This document shows positions 1-6,260 of a stretch of DNA of 8,417 nucleotides, piece by piece. Source of the DNA: an uncultured Collinsella sp. Its GTDB lineage: Bacteria; Actinomycetota; Coriobacteriia; Coriobacteriales; Coriobacteriaceae. The number at the start of each line of letters is the position of its first letter. Position 1 is the first letter of the stretch. The translations under genes were made by a program, and so were the position numbers. The stretch lies in the NCBI GenBank assembly GCA_937997605.1, contig CALLFD010000051.1, positions 1 through 8,417 on the forward strand, read 5' to 3'. The notes below the pieces were generated by a model. It saw nothing but the letters and a program-made list of their open reading frames with translations. It had not been told where the DNA came from and ran no database searches.

Positions 1-308
1 TGGCGCACCCGGTCGCTCACGACTGCGTCGTCCTCGAGCGCGGCCTCGCCGGTCAGCACGATCCAACACTCCCCCGGTTTCCAACCCGAAACCTCAAACT
101 TGGGGTTCGCGCTGAGCTCGGTCCACACGTCCTTATCGCGCGAGGTGCAAAACCACAGCTTGCCATCATCGACCATGGCAAACGAGAACGGCCTCACGCG
201 CGGCTGATGTCCGTCCGTCACGTCGATCGTGGCGAGATACCAAGCCGGAATACGCCTAAGATACGAACAGGCGCGCTCGAGCTGCGCCGTGCGGTCGTTG
301 TCGGTCAT
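1..308 (-). CDS. Pyridoxamine 5'-phosphate oxidase-like split-barrel protein, partial
   Basis: The minus-strand reading frame opens with ATG at 308 and is still open at base 1, so about 102 N-terminal residues are visible and the C-terminus is missing. The start follows a purine-rich AGGAAAGG stretch. The protein begins MTDNDRTAQLERAC and contains IPAWYLATID, then PRVRPFSFAMVDDGKLWFCTS, then KDVWTELSANPKFEV and GECWIVLTGEA. This order is typical of small proteins of the PNPOx-like FMN-binding split-barrel fold. Such proteins usually bind FMN or a related flavin and act as reductases or oxidases in the cytosol; the substrate cannot be told here. It starts 30 bases after the ecfT stop in the same direction and is probably the last visible gene of the riboswitch-controlled riboflavin transport operon. 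Family assignment is fairly secure; specific function is unknown. Confidence 0.8.
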   Translation of the reverse strand, partial: MTDNDRTAQLERACSYLRRIPAWYLATIDVTDGHQPRVRPFSFAMVDDGKLWFCTSRDKDVWTELSANPKFEVSGWKPGECWIVLTGEAALEDDAVVSDRVR

Positions 309-338
309 AGGGACCCCTTTCCTGCGCTCAAATCGCGC

Positions 339-1139
339 CTAAACAAGTTGAAGATTGATGACGATGACGCAGATGAGCAGCAACGCCGTCACCACCACCG
401 CCAACGCATCGCCGCGGCCAAATGCAAGCGCATGCAGACGTGTGCGGCCCTGCTCGCCATGATAGCAACGGGCATCCATGGCGGCAGACAACGTCTCGGC
501 ATGACGGAACACGCCCGTGAACAGCGGAATCGCCACACTGCCGAGCATACGCACGCCGCCGAGCGGGCCTCCCGTCACGCGCGCACCGCGGCTCGCCTGC
601 GCGTCGGCCGTCTGCTTCATCTCGGTGGCAAACTGCGGCATAAAGCGCAGCGCGATACCCATAATCATGCCGAGCTCGTGCGCAGGAAGTCCCACACGCG
701 CAAACGGCGCGAGCAGGCGCTCAAAACCCGCGGTGAGGTCGAGCGTCGGTGTGGCGAGCGTGATAGCGCTCATACCGGCCATCATCAAGGTCAGGCGGCA
801 CGCCATAAAGGCAGCGGAATGCAGCGAGCCCTCGCTTATCTGCAAAAAGCCGAGCTGCCACAGGATGCGCCCGCTCTGGTCGGAAAACAGGTTGAGCACC
901 GCGACCACCGCGACGATCGCCAGCAGCGGCGCCATCGATGACAGGACGCGACGAGCCGGCACCCGAGACACGGTATAGATCAGGACAACGAAGATTGCGA
1001 CCGGGACCAGTCCGCGGAAGCTACTGACCGTGAGCGTCGTGATCAGAAACACAAAGCCCAAGAGCAACTTAGTTCGCGGGTCCAGGCGGTGGATTGCACT
1101 ATCGCCGGGATAGTAGCTGCCAAACGAAAACGCCTCCAT
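339..1139 (-). CDS. ecfT: Energy-coupling factor transporter transmembrane protein EcfT
   Basis: This 266-residue membrane protein is the T component of an ECF-type vitamin importer; it links the substrate-binding S component to the ATPases. It opens with SYYPGDSAIHRLDPRTKLLL, a typical EcfT N-terminus, and has hydrophobic stretches at about residues 24-38, 44-57, 68-84, 108-130 and 245-265. The two coupling motifs expected in the cytoplasmic helices are visible: ASRG at residues 182-185 and DARCYHG at 222-228. These contact grooves in the ATPase subunits. The ATG at 1139 overlaps the upstream ATPase stop codon by one base (TAATG), with a GAGGAGGG ribosome site inside the end of that gene, so translation is probably coupled. 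Length and motifs are normal for the family. The assignment as EcfT is strong; whether it serves only the adjacent S component or others elsewhere cannot be seen. Confidence 0.93.
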   Translation of the reverse strand: MEAFSFGSYYPGDSAIHRLDPRTKLLLGFVFLITTLTVSSFRGLVPVAIFVVLIYTVSRVPARRVLSSMAPLLAIVAVVAVLNLFSDQSGRILWQLGFLQISEGSLHSAAFMACRLTLMMAGMSAITLATPTLDLTAGFERLLAPFARVGLPAHELGMIMGIALRFMPQFATEMKQTADAQASRGARVTGGPLGGVRMLGSVAIPLFTGVFRHAETLSAAMDARCYHGEQGRTRLHALAFGRGDALAVVVTALLLICVIVINLQLV

Positions 1140-3043
1140 TAGCAGCCCTCCTCTCGCGCGACCGTCTTGGATTTAGCAATGTCCGCGACGTTAGAAGGAC
1201 CGTCCGAGCGACCGATTAGCAGGTCCACCAACTCGTCTGTCAGCGACTCAACCGTATAGAGGCCGTCAAAGCGCAGCGGCACGCCTGCCTTCGCAAGCGC
1301 CAGCGCCATGCGCTGGGCAGCGGGAACACCCAAGCCGATTGATTTAAGCTCATCGGCATGCGCAAAAACCTGAGCGGGCCTGCCCTCGGCAAACACCGTG
1401 CCCTCGTTCATCACGACAATACGGTCGCAGCAATTGGCGAGGTCATCCATACTGTGTGAGACCATGACGACGGTCAGGCCCCCATGGTGAAGTCGATCGA
1501 TGAGCTCCAGGAAGTCACTGCGCGCCGCCGGATCGAGCCCCGCCATGGGCTCATCGAGTACCAGGACCTCGGGCTCCATGGCAAGCACGCCGGCAAACGC
1601 CACGCGCCGCTGCTGCCCGCCCGAAAGCTCAAAGGGGCTCTTGTCGCCCACCGTAGCCAGGTCGAGCCCCACGCGCGCGAGCGATGACTCAACGCGGCGG
1701 GCAACCTCAGCCTGCGACAAGCCAAGGTTATGCGGACCAAATGCCACGTCCTGTGCCACGGTCTCGGCAAACAGCTGACGCTCTGGATACTGAAATACCA
1801 CGCCGACCTTTGCCTTAACCGCGGCGGCATCTTTCTTGTTTACCAGGTCGAGCCCCAACGCGTAAACGGAACCCTCCTGGGGACGAATCAGGCCGTTGAG
1901 ATGCTGAACCAGCGTCGACTTACCCGAACCGGTATGGCCCGCAAGGCCCAGGAACTCGCCACGGCGCACCGCTAGCGACACATTGCGCAACGCCCAGGGG
2001 CTGCTGGGGTCGTTACCCCAGAGGGCCTGTTTGTTCGATGCGCCCTCGGCGGCCGAGCGCTTGTGCCAACGACGACGCTCGCGGGCGCTCAGCGAATAGC
2101 TATACGAAAGGTGCGAAATCTCGATGACGGGCTCCAGCGCGTCTGCGCTATCGATTGCAGAGGAGACGTTGTCGGGAATACGAGGATCGGATGCGAAAGG
2201 CCACCCGGCGATGCCTGTCCTCCTCCGCTCGGCATAAGCCTGCGCTATATCGGCGACCATATCCGCCTCGCGCACCCGTGCGCAAATGGGCACGCCCTTC
2301 GCGCGAAGCGCCCTGCCAAGACAGCACGATGCCGGCATATCCAGGTTCAGCCGCGCGAGTTCGTCCGCCCGCGTCAAGATTTCCTCGGGCGTACCGAGCA
2401 TGGCAACGCGCCCCGCCCGAAACACCGCGACACGATCGGCCTCGGCGGCCTCTTCCATAAAGTGCGTAATCATCACGATGGTCATGCCGCGATTGTGCAA
2501 CGCGCGGCAAGCCTTCATGAGGCCCTTGCGTCCACGTGGATCGAGCATCGAGGACGCCTCGTCCAAAATGAGCACGCGCGGCTCCATGGCGAGCACGCCG
2601 GCAAGCGCCACGCGCTGCTTTTGTCCGCCCGAAAGCGCATGGGTCTCGTGGCGTTCAAAGCCCACCAGACCCACGGCCTTCAGCGCCTCGCGAACACGCT
2701 GCGCGATCTGGGGCGATTCGACCCCTAAGTTCTCGGGACCAAAGGCAACATCGTCCTCGACAAGCGTCGCCACCAGTTGATCATCCGGGTTCTGGAACAC
2801 CATGCCCGCAGTCGAGCGGATGTCGTAGACCAGCTCGGGATCGGACGCGTCCATGCCGTTGACGCACACCGTTCCCGCATCGGGCTGCAGCAGCGCGTTC
2901 AAATGCTTGGCAAACGTCGACTTGCCCGACCCGTTCCCGCCGAGGATGCAGAAAAACTCGCCATCCTCGATGCTCAAATCGATGCCATCGAGCGCTTTCG
3001 CAGCGCCGTCGTAGCTAAATGAGATGCCCCGGCACTCAATCAT
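1139..3043 (-). CDS. ecfA: Fused two-domain ECF transporter ATPase (EcfA1-EcfA2)
   Basis: This 634-residue protein carries two complete ABC ATPase domains, which in many bacteria are separate EcfA1 and EcfA2 proteins. Domain 1 has Walker A GGNGSGKST at 35-43, Q-loop Q84, signature LSGGQ at 137-141, Walker B LILDE at 158-162 followed by ASSMLDP, and H-loop His194. Domain 2 has Walker A GHTGSGKST at 369-377, Q418, LSGGQ at 473-477, Walker B LVLDE at 494-498 followed by PMAGLDP, and His530. SMLDP is typical of EcfA1 and AGLDP of EcfA2, so the order is A1 then A2. All catalytic residues are present, so both sites look active. A basic, hydrophilic insertion lies in domain 2 at about 319-349, before Walker A. 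The start ATG at 3043 overlaps the ribU stop as ATGA, with only a weak AAAGG upstream, which suggests translational coupling. The protein powers membrane vitamin uptake together with EcfT and RibU. Confidence 0.93.
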   Translation of the reverse strand: MIECRGISFSYDGAAKALDGIDLSIEDGEFFCILGGNGSGKSTFAKHLNALLQPDAGTVCVNGMDASDPELVYDIRSTAGMVFQNPDDQLVATLVEDDVAFGPENLGVESPQIAQRVREALKAVGLVGFERHETHALSGGQKQRVALAGVLAMEPRVLILDEASSMLDPRGRKGLMKACRALHNRGMTIVMITHFMEEAAEADRVAVFRAGRVAMLGTPEEILTRADELARLNLDMPASCCLGRALRAKGVPICARVREADMVADIAQAYAERRRTGIAGWPFASDPRIPDNVSSAIDSADALEPVIEISHLSYSYSLSARERRRWHKRSAAEGASNKQALWGNDPSSPWALRNVSLAVRRGEFLGLAGHTGSGKSTLVQHLNGLIRPQEGSVYALGLDLVNKKDAAAVKAKVGVVFQYPERQLFAETVAQDVAFGPHNLGLSQAEVARRVESSLARVGLDLATVGDKSPFELSGGQQRRVAFAGVLAMEPEVLVLDEPMAGLDPAARSDFLELIDRLHHGGLTVVMVSHSMDDLANCCDRIVVMNEGTVFAEGRPAQVFAHADELKSIGLGVPAAQRMALALAKAGVPLRFDGLYTVESLTDELVDLLIGRSDGPSNVADIAKSKTVAREEGC

Positions 3044-3630
3044 GCGCGGCCTTTGACCTGGTCCTTTTTAGGCGTGATAAGATTAGAGACCGCCTTGTAC
3101 ACCGCCAGCGTCAACACCGAGTTAAGCACGGTCTTGATGAGGTTAAACGGCAAAACGGCGGGAAGCATGAGCGGCAGAATCACATCGGCCGAGCCATACC
3201 AGAACCAAACGCCAATAGTAAGGTTTGCGACCATAGACAGCGCCGTAGCGGCAATGACGCCGAGCGCCAGGCCAATCACGGCACCCTTGTAGGTGTGCAT
3301 CTTCTGATAGACGATAGCCGCGGGCAGAATATAGCCCATCGTGGCAACCAGGTTCATAAGCGCGCCGACCCAGTCACCCGTGGTGAGCGCATGGATAACG
3401 ATCGCCATGGCGGCAACGGCAGTGCCGGCACCAGGGCCGTACGCAAACCCGCACACCATCGCCGGCACCAGCGACGGGTCATACGTCAAAAACGGCGCCG
3501 AAGGAAGGATGGGCAGCTGCACGTACATAAACAGGGCACCCAAGGCGCACATCAACGCCATGGTAACGAGCTGTTTGGTGCTCCACCTATTCGTGTTCTC
3601 AAAATGGATATGCTGCGACTGTTCAGACAT
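3040..3630 (-). CDS. ribU: ECF transporter S component, probable riboflavin transporter RibU
   Basis: This 196-residue integral membrane protein would be the substrate-capturing S component of the ECF importer encoded downstream. About six hydrophobic segments can be seen (near residues 19-40, 54-64, 68-82, 89-107, 114-138 and 160-182). The segment LTYDPSLVPAMVCGFAYGPGAG at 48-69 and the C-terminal NLIKTVLNSVLTLAVYK resemble RibU proteins, which bind riboflavin. The FMN riboswitch directly upstream independently points to flavin. I place the start at ATG 3630 (MSEQSQ), not at the in-frame ATG 3651. The latter is part of the conserved 3' end of the riboswitch aptamer and has no ribosome site, whereas 3630 follows AGGTGATC at a good distance. 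The stop overlaps the ATPase start by four bases. An alternative vitamin substrate is possible but unlikely given the riboswitch. Confidence 0.88.
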   Translation of the reverse strand: MSEQSQHIHFENTNRWSTKQLVTMALMCALGALFMYVQLPILPSAPFLTYDPSLVPAMVCGFAYGPGAGTAVAAMAIVIHALTTGDWVGALMNLVATMGYILPAAIVYQKMHTYKGAVIGLALGVIAATALSMVANLTIGVWFWYGSADVILPLMLPAVLPFNLIKTVLNSVLTLAVYKAVSNLITPKKDQVKGRA

Positions 3631-3632
3631 AA

Positions 3633-3640
3633 GATCACCT
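3633..3640 (-). promoter_or_regulatory. Ribosome binding site of ribU
   Basis: AGGTGATC on the minus strand matches eight bases of the 16S anti-Shine-Dalgarno (GATCACCT). Its AGG core lies seven bases before ATG 3630, which decides the ribU start. It begins only a few bases after the 3' strand of riboswitch helix P1, so ligand-dependent folding could mask it. Confidence 0.75.
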
Positions 3641-3641
3641 G

Positions 3642-3826
3642 CCTCTTTCATCCGGACTCTAACCGTTGGTACTGGGATCTCACCAGTTCAGCCGGCATGC
3701 GAACCAACGCACACACGGGTCGCGGACTCATCGGCTCGGTCGCAGGCATCTCGCCTGCGCCACGGCGTCCCTTTGACACCGCCCGATTTACCGCCAGTGG
3801 GGAATTCCACCCCGCCCTGAAACAGC
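3642..3826 (-). ncRNA. FMN riboswitch (RFN element)
   Basis: The minus strand carries the conserved RFN blocks in the right order: AGGGCGGGGTG at the 5' side, ATTCCCCACTGGCGGTAAAT, then AGTCCGCGA, then GAACTGGTGAGATCCCAG, then CCAACGGTTAGAGTCCGGATGAAAG at the 3' end (positions 3670 down to 3646). Helix P1 is formed by TTTCA near 3824-3819 and TGAAA at 3651-3647. The tip of P3 carries a large variable insert with two hairpins (3741-3759 and 3763-3781) enclosed by ATCGG/CCGAT. The class binds FMN and lowers expression of riboflavin synthesis or uptake genes. Here it precedes the riboflavin S component ribU. No U-tract terminator is visible between aptamer and gene, and the Shine-Dalgarno sits right beside P1, so control of translation initiation seems more likely than premature termination; this last point is inference. 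Confidence 0.95.
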
Positions 3827-3833
3827 AATTGCA

Positions 3834-3861
3834 AGTGTAGCACGGGCAGGTTTTCGCGCAA
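3834..3861 (-). promoter_or_regulatory. Candidate promoter of the riboswitch-ribU-ecf operon
   Basis: On the minus strand a -35-like TTGCGC (3861-3856) is separated by 16 bases from TACACT (3839-3834), which is preceded by TGC and so resembles an extended -10. Transcription would start near 3827, just before the 5' strand of riboswitch helix P1, exactly where a riboswitch leader should begin. The hexamers are only moderate matches to the housekeeping consensus. Confidence 0.6.
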
Positions 3862-3936
3862 GTATGCCAAGGGTAATTTATGGTGGGGATCAGTTGCCGC
3901 AACAACCACGTTCTCCGTTCGCTCCAAAGTAGCGCG

Positions 3937-3967
3937 CCTTTCGCGCAAAGCGCGAAACAGCGAAAGG
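3937..3967. repeat. Dyad with two alternative hairpins
   Basis: TTTCGCGC (3939-3946) and GCGCGAAA (3950-3957) form a perfect 8-bp inverted repeat with a 3-base loop. CCTTTCGC (3937-3944) can instead pair with GCGAAAGG (3960-3967), also a perfect 8 bp, so the two structures exclude each other. The element lies about 75 bases upstream of the candidate ribU promoter and 140 bases past the groEL stop. There is no T-tract on either side. It may act as a transcript-end structure or a protein-binding site; the function is unknown. Confidence 0.45.
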
Positions 3968-4027
3968 GACACGTATCCCCATTAACCACATCCTTCTCCG
4001 CGAGCCGACCTCAAGGCCGTAAACGCA

Positions 4028-4078
4028 GGGAATCCGAGGACGTTCCGGAGAGAAACCCCGTCACGCCCCCGGATTCCC
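4028..4078 (-). terminator. Hairpin downstream of groEL, possible U-less terminator
   Basis: GGGAATCCG (4028-4036) and CGGATTCCC (4070-4078) are a perfect 9-bp inverted repeat, extended by two more G-C pairs inside after one mismatch. It begins 26 bases after the groEL stop in the direction of transcription. No run of T follows (the minus strand continues TGCGTTTACGG). It is therefore either a U-less terminator, a 3'-end stabiliser, or unrelated to termination. A weaker outer pairing of GCCGAC (4103-4098) with GTCGGC (4009-4004) would enclose it. Confidence 0.45.
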
Positions 4079-4104
4079 GGTGGGAGTTCTAGACCTTGTC
4101 GGCC

Positions 4105-5742
4105 TTAGTACATACCGCCGCCCTGCTGACCAGCGGTGGCAGCAGCGATAGCGTCCTCAAGCTGAGTGTTCTTGGGCACATCGGAGACGGTGGCCTCGGT
4201 GATGAGAATCAGGCTGGCGACAGAAGCAGCGTTCTGCAGGGTGACGCGGCTGACCTTGACGGGGTCGAGGACGCCCATCTCGATCATGTCGCCCCACTCG
4301 CCGTTGGCAGAGTTGAGACCCTGGCCAGCAGGCAGCTCGGCAACCTTGTCGACCACGACAGCGCCCTCAAAGCCAGCGTTCTTGGCGATGGTGGCGACCG
4401 GAGCGGTCAGAGCCTTCTTGACGATGTCGACGCCGATCTTCTCCTCGGGGTCGTCGATCTCGACAGCGTCGAGCGCAGGAGCAGCGTCCATGAAGGCGAC
4501 GCCGCCGCCGGCGACGATGCCCTCCTCGACAGCAGCGCGGGTAGCCTGCAGGGCATCCTCGACGCGGTGCTTGATCTCCTTGAGCTCGGACTCGGTAGCA
4601 GCGCCGACCTTGATGACGGCAACGCCACCGGAGAGCTTGGCCAGGCGCTCCTGGAGCTTCTCGCGGTCGAAGTCAGAGGTGGTGTTCTCAATCTCGCCCT
4701 TGATCTGAGCGATGCGGGCGTCGATGGCCTCCTTGGAGCCAGCGCCGCCGACGACGACGGTGTTGTCCTTGGAGATGGTGACGGACTTAGCGGTACCGAG
4801 CATATCGGCGGTGATGTCAGCGACCTTCACGCCCAGCTCGTCCAGAGCGGCCTGGCCACCGGTGAGGACAGCGATGTCCTCGAGGATGCGCTTGCGGCGA
4901 TCGCCGTAGCCCGGGGCCTTTACGGCGCAGACGTTGAGGGCGCCACGGATCTTGTTGAGGACCAGGGTCGGCAGAGCCTCGCCGTCGATGTCCTCAGCGA
5001 TGATGAGCAGGCCACGGCCGGCGCGCTGGACAGCCTCGAGAACAGGCATGATGTCCTGAACGCTGGAGATCTTCTGGTCGGTGATGAGGATGTACGGATC
5101 CTTCATCACGGCCTCCATGCGGTCGTTGTCCGTGACGAAGTAAGCGGAAACATAGCCCTTGTCGAACTGCATGCCCTCGACGGTGTCGATGGTGATGTCG
5201 AACGTCTGGGAATCCTCGACGGTGATGACGCCGTCCTTGCCCACGACCTCCATGGCCTCGGCGATCTTCTCGCCAACCTCGGGGTCACCGGCAGAGATGG
5301 TACCGACGGAAGCGATCTGCTCCTTGGTCTCGACCGGCTTGGCCTGCTTCTTCATCTCGGCGACAGCGGCGTTTACAGCCTTGTCGATGCCGCGACGGAT
5401 GGCCAGCGGGTTGGCGCCGGCGGCGACGTTGCGCAGACCGTCGTTGACGATAGCCTGAGCGAGCAGGGTTGCGGTGGTGGTGCCGTCACCCACGGTGTCG
5501 TTGGTCTTGGTGGCGACCTCCTTCACCAGCTGAGCGCCCATGTTCTCGATGTTGTCCTCGAGCTCGATCTCCTTAGCGACGGAAACGCCGTCGTTGGTGA
5601 TGGTCGGGGCACCGAACGTGCGCTGCAGAGCGACGTAACGGCCCTTGGGGCCCATGGTGACGGTAACGGCGTCGGCCAGAGTGTTGACGCCCTTGGCGAG
5701 CTTGGCGCGGGCATCGGTGTTGAACGTAATGTTCTTTGCCAT
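4105..5742 (-). CDS. groEL: Chaperonin GroEL (60 kDa, Hsp60)
   Basis: This 545-residue protein is the large chaperonin subunit that forms double seven-membered rings in the cytosol and folds proteins in an ATP-driven cycle capped by GroES. The start MAKNITFNTDARAKL, the nucleotide loop TMGPKGR at 29-35, TITNDGVSVA around Asp51, VGDGTTTATLLAQ with Asp86, and EEGIVAGGGVAF in the C-terminal equatorial domain are all standard. The residues corresponding to the catalytic aspartates of the E. coli protein are kept. The C-terminus is a short GQQGGGMY, with no extended GGM repeat tail. The length is normal. ATG 5742 is preceded by GGAGG with a 10-base gap. It is 96 bases downstream of groES in the same direction. 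A 551-codon open frame on the opposite strand is a shadow of its codon bias. Identification is secure. Confidence 0.99.
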   Translation of the reverse strand: MAKNITFNTDARAKLAKGVNTLADAVTVTMGPKGRYVALQRTFGAPTITNDGVSVAKEIELEDNIENMGAQLVKEVATKTNDTVGDGTTTATLLAQAIVNDGLRNVAAGANPLAIRRGIDKAVNAAVAEMKKQAKPVETKEQIASVGTISAGDPEVGEKIAEAMEVVGKDGVITVEDSQTFDITIDTVEGMQFDKGYVSAYFVTDNDRMEAVMKDPYILITDQKISSVQDIMPVLEAVQRAGRGLLIIAEDIDGEALPTLVLNKIRGALNVCAVKAPGYGDRRKRILEDIAVLTGGQAALDELGVKVADITADMLGTAKSVTISKDNTVVVGGAGSKEAIDARIAQIKGEIENTTSDFDREKLQERLAKLSGGVAVIKVGAATESELKEIKHRVEDALQATRAAVEEGIVAGGGVAFMDAAPALDAVEIDDPEEKIGVDIVKKALTAPVATIAKNAGFEGAVVVDKVAELPAGQGLNSANGEWGDMIEMGVLDPVKVSRVTLQNAASVASLILITEATVSDVPKNTQLEDAIAAATAGQQGGGMY

Positions 5743-5838
5743 GGTAGGTAATCCTCCAAAAGAAATGTGACTCGCGTCGCCGCTTCCGAGTCCTATGCGG
5801 CGGACGCGTTCAAAGACGAATCAGAGATTCTGACGAGA

Positions 5839-6132
5839 CTAGGCCTCGACGACGGCGTAGATGTCGTCGGCGCGCATCAGCAGATACTTCTCGCCGTCGA
5901 CCTTGACCTCGTTGCCACCGAACTTACCGTAGATGACAACGTCGCCGACCTGAACGTCCATGGGGATGCGCTCGCCCTTGTCGTTGACCTTACCGGCGCC
6001 AACGGCAACGATGGTGCCGCGCTGCGGCTTCTCCTGAGCGTTGCTGGCGATGTACAGACCAGAAGCGGTCTTCTGCTCGGCCTCGTCGGGCTTGACCAGG
6101 ACGCGATCTGCAAGCGGCTTCAAAGACGACAT
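5839..6132 (-). CDS. groES: Co-chaperonin GroES (10 kDa, Hsp10)
   Basis: This 97-residue protein forms the seven-membered lid of the GroEL cage. It begins MSSLKPLADRVLVKPDEAEQ, the standard GroES opening, followed by the mobile loop KTASGLYIAS at residues 21-30, the RGTIVAVGAGK core at 38-48, the VQVGDVVIYGKFGG strand at 60-73 and the DDIYAVVE end. I chose ATG 6132 because an AAGGAGG ribosome site lies eight bases upstream and the length then fits the family. An in-frame ATG at 6165 would add 11 residues, but it lies in the loop of a GC hairpin and has no ribosome site. The hydrophobic mobile-loop tripeptide that touches GroEL is LYI instead of the common IVL or IML. It is the first gene of the groES-groEL operon. 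No CIRCE or HAIR operator is recognisable upstream. Confidence 0.98.
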   Translation of the reverse strand: MSSLKPLADRVLVKPDEAEQKTASGLYIASNAQEKPQRGTIVAVGAGKVNDKGERIPMDVQVGDVVIYGKFGGNEVKVDGEKYLLMRADDIYAVVEA

Positions 6133-6140
6133 GCTTGTTT

Positions 6141-6147
6141 CCTCCTT
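6141..6147 (-). promoter_or_regulatory. Ribosome binding site of groES
   Basis: AAGGAGG on the minus strand lies eight bases before ATG 6132 and decides that start against the in-frame ATG 33 bases upstream. It lies just downstream of the GC-rich hairpin at 6154-6174 and is not itself paired in that stem. Confidence 0.85.
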
Positions 6148-6153
6148 TGTGGG

Positions 6154-6182
6154 CCGCGCGGTCATGCCGCGCGGGTTAACCC
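6154..6182 (-). promoter_or_regulatory. GC hairpin and GGGTTAACCC palindrome in the groES leader
   Basis: Two copies of CCGCGCGG (6154-6161 and 6167-6174) flank a 5-base loop. Since that octamer is its own reverse complement, they form a perfect 8-bp hairpin, six bases from the groES Shine-Dalgarno. The 10-bp palindrome GGGTTAACCC (6173-6182) overlaps its edge. In the mRNA the hairpin could protect the 5' region or influence ribosome loading. In DNA either dyad could be an operator. The structure is seen; the role is inference. Confidence 0.55.
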
Positions 6183-6224
6183 TTTTTGTTTGCGTACGCG
6201 TTGAATGGTACCCACGAATGGCGG

Positions 6225-6230
6225 GTTATA
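6225..6230 (-). promoter_or_regulatory. Weak candidate -10 for groES
   Basis: TATAAC on the minus strand is the best -10-like hexamer before groES and would give a leader of about 85 bases. No good -35 lies 16-18 bases upstream; the nearby TTGACT (6244-6239) is only eight bases away. It may need an activator or another sigma factor, or it may be chance. Confidence 0.25.
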
Positions 6231-6241
6231 CAACACGGAGT

Positions 6242-6260
6242 CAAAAAATCTTATTTTTTG
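6242..6260. repeat. A6/T6 dyad next to the large inverted repeat
   Basis: CAAAAAA (6242-6248) and TTTTTTG (6254-6260) form a perfect 7-bp inverted repeat around TCTTA. It stands out as AT-rich in a GC-rich setting, directly abuts the left end of the large inverted repeat, and covers the region where a groES -35 would be expected. It may be an operator, a bent-DNA or UP-like element, or an insertion site. Confidence 0.5.

Noticed and set aside
3649..3651. ATG at 3651 as the RibU start
   Set aside because: It is the conserved GGATGAAAG end of the FMN aptamer; ATG 3630 has a proper ribosome site.
3801..3813. Departures from the most common FMN-riboswitch loop sequences (GTGGAATTCC here, GGTGAGATCCC at 3694-3684)
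   Set aside because: Such loop changes fall within the variation I know for the class, and all the other conserved blocks are intact.
3648..3989. Minus-strand open frames across the riboswitch (3648-3989 and 3688-3972)
   Set aside because: They run through the structured aptamer and its promoter, so they are chance frames.
4096..5751. A 551-codon open frame on the plus strand opposite groEL
   Set aside because: It mirrors groEL codon by codon; the low-complexity Asp/Leu/Gly/Val-rich product is what a GC-biased gene yields on its complement, and it has no domain of its own.
6225..6244. TTGACT and TATAAC as a groES promoter pair
   Set aside because: They are separated by only eight bases, too close for a housekeeping promoter; only the -10 is kept, at low confidence.
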